Source: Oleispirillum sp963668495
GTDB taxonomy: Bacteria > Pseudomonadota > Alphaproteobacteria > Rhodospirillales > Rhodospirillaceae
Reading direction: 5' to 3'
Assembly (NCBI GenBank): GCA_963668495.1
Contig: OY764545.1
Span: forward strand, 1,426,001-1,490,000
DNA length: 64,000 bases
The position numbers were made by a program, and so were the translations under genes. Within the stretch, counting starts at the first letter, position 1, and every line of letters begins with the position of its first letter. Shown in pieces: positions 25,894-35,299 of this stretch. The notes under the pieces were generated by a model, which saw only the letters and a list, made by a program, of their open reading frames with translations, was not told where the DNA came from and searched no databases.

Positions 25894-26442
25894 ATGATGA
25901 CGGAAAACACACATATTTTTGCGGCTTCAAGCTGCCCGCATGCCGTAACGGCGCAGGATGTCGCCATAACTCTATGCCTGAATGGCGAAGCAGAAACGGC
26001 GGCTTTGGCGGCTCGGCTTGCACCGTACATGCGTGGCGGTGACGTCCTCGCGTTGTGGGGGACACTTGGTGCGGGCAAATCGGCCTTATCCCGTGGCTTG
26101 ATTCGCGCGTTGACCTCTGCGGATGAAGAGGTACCCAGCCCAACCTTCACCTTGGTTCAGATTTACGAACCGGATGCCGCCGCCCCGGTCTGGCACTTTG
26201 ATTTGTATCGGATCGAAGACCCAGATGAAATCTGGGAATTGGGGTTTGAGGACGCTTTGCACATGGCGACCTCGTTAATTGAATGGCCTGCGCGTATGGG
26301 GGGCTATTTGCCGAAGCAGCGGTTGGACGTGGTGATTGAATTTGCCCCGGAGATTGCGGAAACTGCCCGTCGCATCACGTTGGTGGCGCGTGGTTCTGCA
26401 TGGGCACAGCGTTTACAGAAAATGGAGTTGGCGAGTGAGTGA
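25894..26442 (+). CDS. tsaE: tRNA threonylcarbamoyladenosine biosynthesis protein TsaE
   Basis: TsaE is the small ATPase partner of TsaB/TsaD in making t6A at position 37 of ANN-decoding tRNAs. The 182-residue protein has Walker A GTLGAGKSALSRG, the switch SPTFTLVQIYE, HFDLYRIEDPDEIWELGFED and LIEWPARMG, all characteristic. Two adjacent ATGs (25894 and 25897) follow AAGGA; the second has the better spacing. The reading frame extends upstream to 25804 without family resemblance. It is the first gene of the tsaE-amgK-murU-addB-addA run; its stop region overlaps the GTG start of amgK. Confidence 0.93.
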   Translation: MMTENTHIFAASSCPHAVTAQDVAITLCLNGEAETAALAARLAPYMRGGDVLALWGTLGAGKSALSRGLIRALTSADEEVPSPTFTLVQIYEPDAAAPVWHFDLYRIEDPDEIWELGFEDALHMATSLIEWPARMGGYLPKQRLDVVIEFAPEIAETARRITLVARGSAWAQRLQKMELASE

Positions 26443-27433
26443 TCGGGCGGTTCTGCGGCAGGATTTTGTCGCACATTGCGGGTTTCAGACAGCAACGGTC
26501 ACGCCGCTGGCAGCGGATGCCTCATTCCGCAGTTATCATCGGGTACAGCACAATGGACAGTCCATGGTCCTGATGGATGCACCACCGCCACAAGAAGACA
26601 TCCGCCCGTTTTGTGCCATTGCTCAGCGTTTACTGGACATGCAGTTCAGTGCGCCCAGCATGTTGGCAAAAGACCCGGAACAAGGTTTTTTGCTGTTGGA
26701 AGATTTCGGGGACAGCACTTTCAGCCGTTTATTGAACGCCGGAGAGAATGAAGCCGAGTTATATGATTTGGCGATAAATGTGCTGATTGCCTTGCATAGG
26801 GAGTCACAGGCTGCTACGGGCGTTTCAGGGCATAAACTGCCGGAGTATGACGAAGCTCTGTATCTGAAGGAGGCTCGCCTGTTGCCGGAATGGTTCTTGC
26901 CAGCGGTGGGTCTTACAGTTACGCCGGAACTGATGACCGCTTTTGATGCGGCATGGCGTTCCGTACTTTCGGTTCTGGAGCCGACACCCAAAACTCTGGT
27001 TTTGCGTGACTTCCATGTGGATAACCTGATGCGCCTTGATGGGCGCGATGGCATTGCGGCCTGTGGCCTGCTGGATTTTCAGGACGCGGTTTATGGCCCT
27101 GTGGTTTATGATGTCATGTCATTGCTGGAAGATGCCCGCCGCGATATTTCGGAAAGCGTCGTGGCAGGGGCAAAGGAAAAATATCTTCAGGCATTTCCAG
27201 CCCTTGATCCGCAACAGTTTTCCGCCGCGTGGGCAGTGCTGGCAGCACAACGTCACGCAAAAGTCATTGGGATTTTCACGCGTTTGCAGGCACGAGATAA
27301 CAAGCCGCACTATCTTGGACATATTCCAAGAATATGGCGATTGCTGGAGGCTGCGCTGGCTCATCCCTGTATGGAACCAGTTGCTGCATGGTTTGATGCG
27401 TATGTTCCCAGAACTGCGCGTGTCCGTCCGTAG
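26435..27433 (+). CDS. amgK: Anomeric N-acetylmuramate/N-acetylglucosamine kinase AmgK
   Basis: An aminoglycoside-phosphotransferase-fold kinase of 332 residues. The catalytic loop is LRDFHVDNLM and the metal-binding motif LLDFQDAVYGP. The N-terminal lobe has ADASFRSYHRV and LLLEDFGDSTF. Followed directly by a MurU-type nucleotidyltransferase, it fits AmgK, which phosphorylates MurNAc at the anomeric carbon in the cell-wall recycling route that bypasses MurQ and GlmU. The GTG start at 26435 has GGAG seven bases upstream and overlaps tsaE by eight bases. Older annotations call this family simply a phosphotransferase; linkage to murU makes the specific name likely. Confidence 0.85.
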   Translation: MSDRAVLRQDFVAHCGFQTATVTPLAADASFRSYHRVQHNGQSMVLMDAPPPQEDIRPFCAIAQRLLDMQFSAPSMLAKDPEQGFLLLEDFGDSTFSRLLNAGENEAELYDLAINVLIALHRESQAATGVSGHKLPEYDEALYLKEARLLPEWFLPAVGLTVTPELMTAFDAAWRSVLSVLEPTPKTLVLRDFHVDNLMRLDGRDGIAACGLLDFQDAVYGPVVYDVMSLLEDARRDISESVVAGAKEKYLQAFPALDPQQFSAAWAVLAAQRHAKVIGIFTRLQARDNKPHYLGHIPRIWRLLEAALAHPCMEPVAAWFDAYVPRTARVRP

Positions 27434-27442
27434 GAGAAAAAT

Positions 27443-28213
27443 GTGTCCGTTGTCCGTTTGACCAATTTGGAAAATCCGAAATGCCCGCGCCCGCGTCGGG
27501 CAATGATTCTGACTGCCGGACTTGGCAAGCGGATGATGCCACTGACCGCCACCACACCGAAGCCACTGATTCCGGTTGTTGGGGAAACTATGCTGGATCG
27601 TCTGTTGGATCGTCTGGAATCTTGGCAGATTGAAACTGCGGTTTTGAACGTACACCACTTGCCTCAGATGATCAGGGACCATGTGGCGGGCAGAACCAAA
27701 CCCGACATTGTGATTTCCGATGAAACCGATGCTCTTCTGGAAACCGGCGGTGGTGTCAAACGCGCCCTACCGTTGTTGGGTGCCGATCCGTTTTTTGTTC
27801 TGAATGGTGATGTGTTATGGGGGGACGGTCCCCAGTCCACCTTGTCCCGTATGTGGCATGCCTTTGATCCTGATGATTGTGACGTTCTGTTGCTGTTGCA
27901 TCCGGTATCTCGGGCATATGGGTATGACGGGGTAGGGGATTTTACTTTGGATGCCAAAGGCTTGCCGCAACGCCGTGGTTCGGCAAAAGTCGCACCCTAT
28001 GTTTATGCCGGGGTTCAGCTATTGCATCCACGGGCGTTGGATGACATGCCGGAGGAGGGTGCGTTCTCGTTGAACATGGTCTATGATCGCGCCCTTGCCG
28101 CAGGTCGGTTGCGGGCATTGGTTCACGATGGCGATTGGTACCATGTAGGAACACCAGAAGCGGTTACAGAAACCGAACGCCTGCTGACCGATGAAAGCAT
28201 GAATAGCTTTTAG
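27443..28213 (+). CDS. murU: N-acetylmuramate alpha-1-phosphate uridylyltransferase MurU
   Basis: A 256-residue NTP-transferase fold enzyme expected to convert MurNAc-1-phosphate to UDP-MurNAc, the step after AmgK. The nucleotide-binding signature is AMILTAGLGKRMMPLT, then KPLIPV, and VLNGDVLW holds the metal-binding Asp; WYHVGTPEAV closes the domain. I start it at the GTG at 27443, preceded by AGGAG; the overlapping ATG at 27441 opens a frame of seven codons only. It is nine bases downstream of amgK. The linked pair provides a recycling route that in Pseudomonas contributes to intrinsic fosfomycin tolerance; transfer of that property here is inference. Confidence 0.87.
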   Translation: MSVVRLTNLENPKCPRPRRAMILTAGLGKRMMPLTATTPKPLIPVVGETMLDRLLDRLESWQIETAVLNVHHLPQMIRDHVAGRTKPDIVISDETDALLETGGGVKRALPLLGADPFFVLNGDVLWGDGPQSTLSRMWHAFDPDDCDVLLLLHPVSRAYGYDGVGDFTLDAKGLPQRRGSAKVAPYVYAGVQLLHPRALDDMPEEGAFSLNMVYDRALAAGRLRALVHDGDWYHVGTPEAVTETERLLTDESMNSF

Positions 28214-28257
28214 GCCGCAGTACTCTGCGGCGCAGGATAGTCGCAGAGGAGATCATC

Positions 28258-31224
28258 GTGGGGCATGTATATACCATCCCGGCCCGGTGTCGGTTTGCTG
28301 AAAGCCTTGCGGCGGGAATTGTTGCCCGCTACGCACAGACGCCCCTTGATCTTGCCCGTGTCACGGTCTTGTTGCCGACCCGCCGTGCCTGCCGATCCCT
28401 CCGCGAAGCCTTTTTACGAGCAACCGATGGCAAGCCCATGCTGCTGCCACGCATGTTGCCAATGGGCGATGTAGACGAAGATGAACTGGTGTTGGGGCGT
28501 GGTGCTTTCGTTGATATCGGTGCGGACAGCTTGTCCTTGCCGCCCGCTATTTCCACCATGTCCCGGCATTGTCTGTTGGCCCGGACTATCGGGGCTGTTG
28601 CCGATCCTGCCACAGGCGAAACCCCATCCATAGATCAAGCCCTTGGTATGGCAGAGGCCTTGGCAGCCCTGTTGGATCAGGTGCAGGCCGAAGGCTTGTC
28701 ATTTGACCGACTGGAAGAAATTGGTTTGGACCTGCCAGAGCACTGGCAGCGGGTGATGGCGGTGTTAAACACCATCACGGAAATCTGGCCCACATTATTG
28801 CAAGCCACCGGGCAAATGGACCCGATGGCGCGGCGCGTGCGTTTAATGACGGCGCAAACTGAACAGTGGCGGCAGGTGCCGCCGCCCGGTCCGGTGATTG
28901 CTGCTGGATCTACCGGGTCGCATCCTTCATCTGCCGCGCTGATGGCAGTGGTGGCTGAATTGCCGCAAGGCGCAGTGGTGTTGCCGGGATTGGACCGGGA
29001 TTTGGATGCGCTGTCATGGGACAGCCTTGCCCCAACCCATCCGCAATACGGCCTGAAACGTCTGTTGCAGGTACTGACAACGGAACGCCACGCGGTACAG
29101 GATTGGCACGATGCCGGAATGTCCTCTCCCCGTGAAGATCTGTTGCGTCATGCGTTTCGTCCGGCAGAAACCACAGATATCTGGCCTGAGGTTTCCATCC
29201 CATCGGATGCGTTGCAGGGTGTTTATCGTTTGGAGTGTCACTCGGTGCAGGAGGAAGCCACCGCCATTGCCCTGATTTTCCGGGAGACTCTGGAGACCGA
29301 AGGCAAAACCGCGGCCTTGGTTACGCCGGACCGGGATTTGGCGCAACGAGTGGCAGAGCATATGCAACGCTGGGGCATTGACATTGATGACTCGGCGGGT
29401 GTGCCGCTGGCACAAACCCGGGTTGGGCGGTTTATGCGGCTGGTGGCAGAGGCTGTGATTTCCGGTTTTGCCCCGGTGTCGTTACTGGCGGTTTTGCGTC
29501 ATCCTCTGTCGACCTCTGGTCGCGCTCCACATCACAGGCAGCTTGCCGATTTTGATCGCTATCTGTGCCGGGGGACGGTTCCGCTGCCGGGATGGGATGA
29601 CTATCGTCAACGTCTATCCGAATTGTCAGAGGCAAATACCCTTGCCAAAGAACGTTGCCTTGCCCTTGGTCAATGGTTGGACGGCTTGGAAGCTGCAACA
29701 TCAGACTTTTCGGCGGTTCTTTCTGTGGCAGAGGTAGACTTGCCGACCTTGTTGCAGGCGCATATTGCCTGTGCCGAGGCTTTGGCGGCAGATGATGCAC
29801 AAAGCGGAGCAGACGCAGTTTGGTGCGGCGAAGACGGGGAAGCCATGCAGGGCTTCTGCATCGAAGCCTTGCAAGCCACGGCGGACCTTGGCCCTGTTCC
29901 GGTGCACAATTATGTTTCGGTTTTGGACTCGCTGATGGCGTCCATTGCGGTGCGCCCGCGCTTTTCGCGGCAAAAACGGTTGCATATTCTGGGGGCGATG
30001 GAGGCCCGGATGCAGCCGGCGGATGTGATGATATTGGGGGCCATGAACGAAGGTATGTGGCCGCGTACGCCGCCGACAGACCCATGGATGAGCCGTGCCA
30101 TGCGACAGGCCTTTGGCTTGCCGCCTTTGGAACGGCGCGTGGGGTTGGCGGCCCATGATGTGCACATGGCGTCCGGTGCGCCGGAATTGATTTTTACCCG
30201 TTCGCTGAAATCCGGCGGCGCGCCGACCGAACCGTCTCGTTGGCTGCGACGTTTGGATGCCGTGCTGTCGGCTGCCGAAGGGGATTTGCATATAGATAGC
30301 GGTCCATGGCTGGCATGGGCACGGCAGTTGGATGCGGCTCCGGCGCGGATTGATCCGCCGCAGCCTCCGGCCCCGCGTCCCCCGGTGGACGCCCGCCCCC
30401 GTGATTTGTATGTGACCCATGTGGAAGGCTTGCGTCGGGATGCCTACGGTGCGTACGCAAAGCATATTCTGCACCTGCGTGCGTTGGACCCGAGGGAGCA
30501 GGAGGCAACTCCGGCTGTGTTGGGCAATATCATGCATGGCATTTTGGAACGTTTTGTTCTGGATGGGCATCGCAGTGATGATCCCGATGCCTTGCACGTC
30601 CTGCGAGACATGGCAGCGGAGGCATTGGACACCCACGCCGTGCCGCCGACGTTGGCCCCATTCTGGCGGGCGCGGATTGATCGGGCGTTGGCGTGGTTTT
30701 TGAAAACCGATGCGCCGCGCTGGCCTGCGTTGCAGGCAGTTTTGGTGGAACGGACCGGGGCGTGGACTTTTACCCCTGACAGCGGTCGCTCGTTTACCAT
30801 TCGTGCCAAGATGGACCGAGTGGATGTGGACGAAAACGGTTGCGCGACGGTTATGGATTACAAGACCGGAACCGTCCCGTCGCAGAAGGAAGTCGCTGCT
30901 GGCTATGCCCCGCAATTGCCCTTGGAAGGCGCGATTATCCGCTATGGCAAGGTCAAAGACCTGCACACCGATAACGTGGGGCAGTTGGAATACTGGAAAA
31001 TTGATGGCAACGGAGAGGGTGGTAAACGTACCCAGTTGAAAGATACGGATGTCCTGATTGACGGAGCAGCCGAAGGCCTGAAAGCCCTGATTGCAAGTTA
31101 TGATAACCCGGATACTCCGTATTTGCCGCGCGCGGCGGAAGGACACGCCCCGACCTATTCGGATTATTTGGTGCTGGAACGTTTGGCGGAATGGAAATCT
31201 GCCGGGATGGAGGATGAGGCATGA
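28258..31224 (+). CDS. addB: Double-strand break repair protein AddB
   Basis: AddB is the second nuclease/helicase-like subunit of AddAB, the RecBCD counterpart. The 988-residue protein begins from a GTG with AGAGGAGATC upstream. The N-terminal region has VTVLLPTRRACRSLREAF in place of a working Walker A, as in alphaproteobacterial AddB; the middle has LGAMEARMQPADVMILGAMNEGMWPRTP; the C-terminal nuclease domain has FTIRAKMDRVD and the PD-(D/E)XK core VMDYKTGTVPS. The family's Fe-S cysteines known from Bacillus are not visible. Its stop overlaps the ATG of addA. Confidence 0.95.
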   Translation: MGHVYTIPARCRFAESLAAGIVARYAQTPLDLARVTVLLPTRRACRSLREAFLRATDGKPMLLPRMLPMGDVDEDELVLGRGAFVDIGADSLSLPPAISTMSRHCLLARTIGAVADPATGETPSIDQALGMAEALAALLDQVQAEGLSFDRLEEIGLDLPEHWQRVMAVLNTITEIWPTLLQATGQMDPMARRVRLMTAQTEQWRQVPPPGPVIAAGSTGSHPSSAALMAVVAELPQGAVVLPGLDRDLDALSWDSLAPTHPQYGLKRLLQVLTTERHAVQDWHDAGMSSPREDLLRHAFRPAETTDIWPEVSIPSDALQGVYRLECHSVQEEATAIALIFRETLETEGKTAALVTPDRDLAQRVAEHMQRWGIDIDDSAGVPLAQTRVGRFMRLVAEAVISGFAPVSLLAVLRHPLSTSGRAPHHRQLADFDRYLCRGTVPLPGWDDYRQRLSELSEANTLAKERCLALGQWLDGLEAATSDFSAVLSVAEVDLPTLLQAHIACAEALAADDAQSGADAVWCGEDGEAMQGFCIEALQATADLGPVPVHNYVSVLDSLMASIAVRPRFSRQKRLHILGAMEARMQPADVMILGAMNEGMWPRTPPTDPWMSRAMRQAFGLPPLERRVGLAAHDVHMASGAPELIFTRSLKSGGAPTEPSRWLRRLDAVLSAAEGDLHIDSGPWLAWARQLDAAPARIDPPQPPAPRPPVDARPRDLYVTHVEGLRRDAYGAYAKHILHLRALDPREQEATPAVLGNIMHGILERFVLDGHRSDDPDALHVLRDMAAEALDTHAVPPTLAPFWRARIDRALAWFLKTDAPRWPALQAVLVERTGAWTFTPDSGRSFTIRAKMDRVDVDENGCATVMDYKTGTVPSQKEVAAGYAPQLPLEGAIIRYGKVKDLHTDNVGQLEYWKIDGNGEGGKRTQLKDTDVLIDGAAEGLKALIASYDNPDTPYLPRAAEGHAPTYSDYLVLERLAEWKSAGMEDEA

Positions 31225-34200
31225 CCGTTCAGGCCAATCAACGCATTGTGAATGCGGAAGTTGCTCAGCGGGCGGCTTCTGATCCCAAGTCCAGCGTCTG
31301 GGTTGCTGCCAGCGCTGGAACGGGCAAAACCAAAGTTCTGACTGACCGGGTGCTCCGCCTGTTGGTGGCGGGGACGTTGCCGGGGCGGATTTTGTGCCTG
31401 ACCTTTACCAAAGCGGCTGCGGCGGAAATGTCCAATCGTCTGTTTGAACGGTTGGCAGGCTGGGCAGCTATGGAAGAGGGTAAGCTTTCGGCGGAATTGA
31501 CGCGATTGTTGGGCCAAACGCCGACGGATTATGAAGTCACCCGTGCCCGCCGTTTGTTCGCCGGTGTGCTGGATGCACCGGAAGGGCTGCGGATTGAAAC
31601 CCTGCATGGCTTTGCTCAAAGCATCTTGCGCCGTTTCCCGGTGGAGGCCGGGGTCTCGCCGACCTTTGATGTGCTGGATGACCGCAGTGCGCAGGATTTG
31701 TTGCAACGGGCGCGGGAGCAAGTGTTCCAAAATGCAGAACCCGGTTCCGATCTGGATCGGGCGATTGGGGCGATCACGGATCGGGTCAGTGATATGAAAT
31801 TCCCGGAATTGATCGCCGCGATTACCGGAAATCGGGTGAAGCTGTCACGCATGTTGCGGGCTTGGGGCGGGCGCACCGCTGCCATGGCAGGGATCAGCAC
31901 GCATATGGGGCTATCGGCGGATGCGTCAGCCGACAGCATTTTGTCTGCGGCCTGTAGGGAAGGGGCCGGGGATTTTGCCGGATTGCGGCGTTTGTGTCAG
32001 GCGATGTTGGATGTGGGCGGGAAGACGGATAAAGACCTTGGTCAGACTATGGCCAATTGGCTTGCCGCGTCAGAGGCTGAACGCACCCGATTGTGGTCTG
32101 ACTACACAGTGGCTTTTCTGACAGCCAAGGGCGAGATGCGCAGCACTTCAAAGCTGCCGTGCAAAAAGGTTAAAGACCTCGATCCGCAATTTGTGGAGGT
32201 CTATGCATCCGAACAGGAACGGGTGCTGGATGTGGTGGAAACTTTGCAATCTGTGCAGGTGCGTGATGCGACCGGGGACTTGCTGACGCTGGCACAGGCC
32301 ATGCTGGATGCCTATGACCGGGAAAAACGCAGGGGTGGATGGCTGGATTATGAAGACCTGATCCAAAAGGCACTGGGGTTGTTGTCTCTGGCAGAGGCTC
32401 GGCCTTGGGTTCTGTATAAGCTCGATGGGGGCTTGGATCATATTCTGGTGGATGAGGCTCAGGACACATCTGCCGACCAATGGGCGGTGGTGGATGCACT
32501 AACCGCCGAGTTCTTCAGTGGCGAGGGCGCAAACCCGCATCAGCCACGAACGGTGTTTGCCGTTGGCGATATCAAACAGTCTATTTATCGCTTTCAAGGG
32601 GCCGCGCCGGAGAAGTTTACGGCTCAACAAGAACAGGTTTCACGGCTGGCTGCCGAAGGTTTGGCGCAATTTGCTGCTGTGCCGCTCAATACGTCGTTCC
32701 GTTCGACACAAACGGTTTTGGATGCAGTGGATGCGGTGTTCAGCATGCCCATGGCGCGGGATGGTGTGTTGCTGCCCGATGTCACGGGGCAGTATTCGGA
32801 TGATGTTCTGACCCGGCAGCGTCACATCGCCGCCCGTGAGGATGAACCGGGGTTGGTCGAAATCTGGCCCCGGCTAACGCCCAGCGAAACCAGCGACCCT
32901 GCACCATGGAATCCACCGATGGAACGGTTGCGGGTGGACAGTGCGGAAACGCGCTGTGCAGCGTTGGTTGCCAAACGGATTGCCCGTATGGTTGGGGCTG
33001 ATGGTGGCGCGCCGGAAATCCTTGCATCCAAGGGACGTCCGATCCGGGCTGGGGACATTATGATCCTGTTGCGCAAACGCGGCGGTTTCCAGAATGATCT
33101 GATCCGCTCCCTGAAAACCTATGGCGTTGCTGTGGCGGGAGCAGATCGTTTGATGCTGTCCGATCATATGGCGGTACAGGATTGCATGGCCTTGGCTGAG
33201 GCCGCGCTGTTCCCGGAAGACGACCTGACGTTGGCGACCGTATTGAAAGGCCCGTTTCTGACATGGACGGAAGACCAGCTTTTTGCTGTAGCCCATCATC
33301 GGGAACGTGGGCAGTCTTTGTGGGGGCGTGTGCAGGCGTTGGCATCGGCGGATGGTGGTGGTGATCTGAGCCAGATTGCGCAAACCGCATTACAAAAAAT
33401 CCGTCATTGGGGGCTGCATGCGCGGGCCTTACGACCGTTTGCATTTTTCGCCCGGTTGTTGGAGGCAGAAGGCGGGCGCGCCACTCTGCGCCAACGCATG
33501 GGGGCAGAGGTCGATGACCCGCTGAATGAAATTCTTGATCTCGCGCAGGTATATGAACGTGGCCATGCCGGATCGCTGCCCGGTTTCTTGCATTGGTTCG
33601 CTGCGGACAGCAACGAGATCAAGCGAGACATGGAACAAAGCAGTGCGGATTTGGTGCGGATTATGACCGTACACGGTGCCAAGGGGTTGCAGGCTCCGGT
33701 GGTGTTTTTGCCGCAGACTGTCAGCTATGCCAATGCCTCGGGCGTGCAAATGGAATGGGCAACGGAAGCTGAAAAGCCGGTGTTTATGTGGAAGCCCCCG
33801 GGCGTGTCGTTACCTGCGGCAATGGATGCGGCGGCGGAGGTCCGTAAGGCCGAAGACGAGCGGGAAGCCCGCCGCCTGTTGTATGTGGCGATGACTCGTG
33901 CCGAAGATCGATTGTATGTCTGTGGCTGGGATGGAAAACGTTCGGCACCGGATGGCAATTGGCATGACCTGATCTGGCATGGCGTTGCACGCCTGACGCA
34001 GCCGTTGGCAGCCCCGGAATTGGCAGAGGCATTCACGGCAGAGGCTAAAGGCGATGCCCCTGAAATTCTTCGCCTTTGCAGTGGCGGACGTATGGCAACG
34101 ACAACAGAGACAGAGGGCGCGGGGGCGGTGCCAAGCATGGCATTACCGGATTGGCTGATGGTTCGCCCACCTGAAGACGATGAAATGGGTAAGCCATTGA

Positions 34201-34742
34201 TGCCGTCGCGCCCCGATGAAGACGACCCGGCGGTTCCTTCGCCGTTGGCTCAGGGGCGGGACCGTTTCCGCCGTGGCAATGTCATGCATAGGCTGCTGGA
34301 AAGTTTGCCGGATGTACCGCCTGCTGCCCGTCGTGACGTGGCAGAACGGTATCTGGCGCAGGCGGTAGCGGATTGGCCGCAGGATGTACGACAGGCATTG
34401 GCGCAAGAAGCCTTGGACGTATTGGCGATCCCGGAGGCACAGCTTTTGTTTGGTCCGCAATCACAGGCCGAGGTTCCGGTATCCGGCCTTGTCGCACTGG
34501 ATGCGGGACAGCGTTTGCTGTCAGGCCAGATTGACCGACTTGCCATAACCGATACGGAAATTTTGATTGCGGATTACAAAACCAACCGCCCGCCACCGAA
34601 GACGGTTGATGCTGTGCCTGATGTCTATCGGAAGCAGCTTTTTAGCTATAAAGCCGCCCTTGCCGCGATTTTCCCGGATCGGGTGATTCGTACATTTTTG
34701 CTGTGGACCGATGGCCCGAATTTGATGGAAATATCAGTTTAG
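31221..34742 (+). CDS. addA: Double-strand break repair helicase AddA
   Basis: A 1173-residue UvrD-type (SF1) helicase with a C-terminal nuclease domain, partner of AddB in resecting DNA ends for RecA. Motifs in order: Walker A AASAGTGKTKVLTDR (about residue 27), LTFTKAAAAEM, motif II ILVDEAQDTSADQW, VFAVGDIKQSIYRFQGA, motif V IMTVHGAKGLQAPVVFLPQ, LLYVAMTRAEDRLYV, and the nuclease core ILIADYKTNRPPP. Full length and intact. Start codon ATG overlaps addB by four bases (ATGA), so production of the two subunits is coupled. Confidence 0.96.
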   Translation: MTVQANQRIVNAEVAQRAASDPKSSVWVAASAGTGKTKVLTDRVLRLLVAGTLPGRILCLTFTKAAAAEMSNRLFERLAGWAAMEEGKLSAELTRLLGQTPTDYEVTRARRLFAGVLDAPEGLRIETLHGFAQSILRRFPVEAGVSPTFDVLDDRSAQDLLQRAREQVFQNAEPGSDLDRAIGAITDRVSDMKFPELIAAITGNRVKLSRMLRAWGGRTAAMAGISTHMGLSADASADSILSAACREGAGDFAGLRRLCQAMLDVGGKTDKDLGQTMANWLAASEAERTRLWSDYTVAFLTAKGEMRSTSKLPCKKVKDLDPQFVEVYASEQERVLDVVETLQSVQVRDATGDLLTLAQAMLDAYDREKRRGGWLDYEDLIQKALGLLSLAEARPWVLYKLDGGLDHILVDEAQDTSADQWAVVDALTAEFFSGEGANPHQPRTVFAVGDIKQSIYRFQGAAPEKFTAQQEQVSRLAAEGLAQFAAVPLNTSFRSTQTVLDAVDAVFSMPMARDGVLLPDVTGQYSDDVLTRQRHIAAREDEPGLVEIWPRLTPSETSDPAPWNPPMERLRVDSAETRCAALVAKRIARMVGADGGAPEILASKGRPIRAGDIMILLRKRGGFQNDLIRSLKTYGVAVAGADRLMLSDHMAVQDCMALAEAALFPEDDLTLATVLKGPFLTWTEDQLFAVAHHRERGQSLWGRVQALASADGGGDLSQIAQTALQKIRHWGLHARALRPFAFFARLLEAEGGRATLRQRMGAEVDDPLNEILDLAQVYERGHAGSLPGFLHWFAADSNEIKRDMEQSSADLVRIMTVHGAKGLQAPVVFLPQTVSYANASGVQMEWATEAEKPVFMWKPPGVSLPAAMDAAAEVRKAEDEREARRLLYVAMTRAEDRLYVCGWDGKRSAPDGNWHDLIWHGVARLTQPLAAPELAEAFTAEAKGDAPEILRLCSGGRMATTTETEGAGAVPSMALPDWLMVRPPEDDEMGKPLMPSRPDEDDPAVPSPLAQGRDRFRRGNVMHRLLESLPDVPPAARRDVAERYLAQAVADWPQDVRQALAQEALDVLAIPEAQLLFGPQSQAEVPVSGLVALDAGQRLLSGQIDRLAITDTEILIADYKTNRPPPKTVDAVPDVYRKQLFSYKAALAAIFPDRVIRTFLLWTDGPNLMEISV

Positions 34743-34897
34743 TTACGCCTGATATGACGAATGGGGGGTGGAAATCATCGATCTGAAACCCTATAGATAT
34801 GGGGTAAGGTTTTTTTTAATGGCGTGGTTTGCATGCCATAATGTTCAAGCACCGGGCTGTATGCACGGTTCCGGGAATTTGGAATAGGGATTTAACG

Positions 34898-35212
34898 ATG
34901 CGGGAAGTAACTGATGCAACCTTTGAGGCCGATGTCGAAAAAGGTTCGGGCGTAATCCTTGTGGATTTCTGGGCTGAATGGTGCGGCCCGTGTCGCCAGA
35001 TTGCTCCGATCCTCGAAGAGGTCGAAACAGCGATGGGTGACAAACTGACCATCATGAAGCTGAACATTGACGACAACCCGGCAACTCCGACCAAATTGGG
35101 TGTGCGCGGCATTCCGACCTTGATGCTGTTCAAGGATGGTGAAGTTGTCTCCACCAAAATCGGCGCTTTGCCGAAATCCCAATTGGTCAGCTGGCTGGAA
35201 TCTTCGATCTAA
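34898..35212 (+). CDS. trxA: Thioredoxin
   Basis: A 104-residue classical thioredoxin, the cytoplasmic dithiol reductant. The active site WCGPC sits in LVDFWAEWCGPCRQIAP (about residues 20-36), followed by MKLNIDDNPATPTKLGVRGIPTLMLFKDGE with the cis-Pro. I start it at the ATG at 34898 with AGGGA seven bases upstream; longer in-frame starts do not fit the family. It lies 155 bp after addA and probably has its own promoter. A terminator overlaps the leader of the next gene. Confidence 0.96.
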   Translation: MREVTDATFEADVEKGSGVILVDFWAEWCGPCRQIAPILEEVETAMGDKLTIMKLNIDDNPATPTKLGVRGIPTLMLFKDGEVVSTKIGALPKSQLVSWLESSI

Positions 35213-35245
35213 GCCTAGGGCCTGACCCTAAAGAATATCGTGACC

Positions 35246-35278
35246 AACGGCGATCCCGGTGTATGCTGGGGTCGCTGT
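35246..35278 (+). terminator. Terminator downstream of trxA
   Basis: GCGATCCC and GGGGTCGC (one wobble pair) enclose a GGTGTATGCT loop and are followed by TGTTTTTG. It ends trxA transcription about 35 bases past the stop. Confidence 0.7.
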
Positions 35279-35299
35279 TTTTGTTTGGGGGAATTGAAC

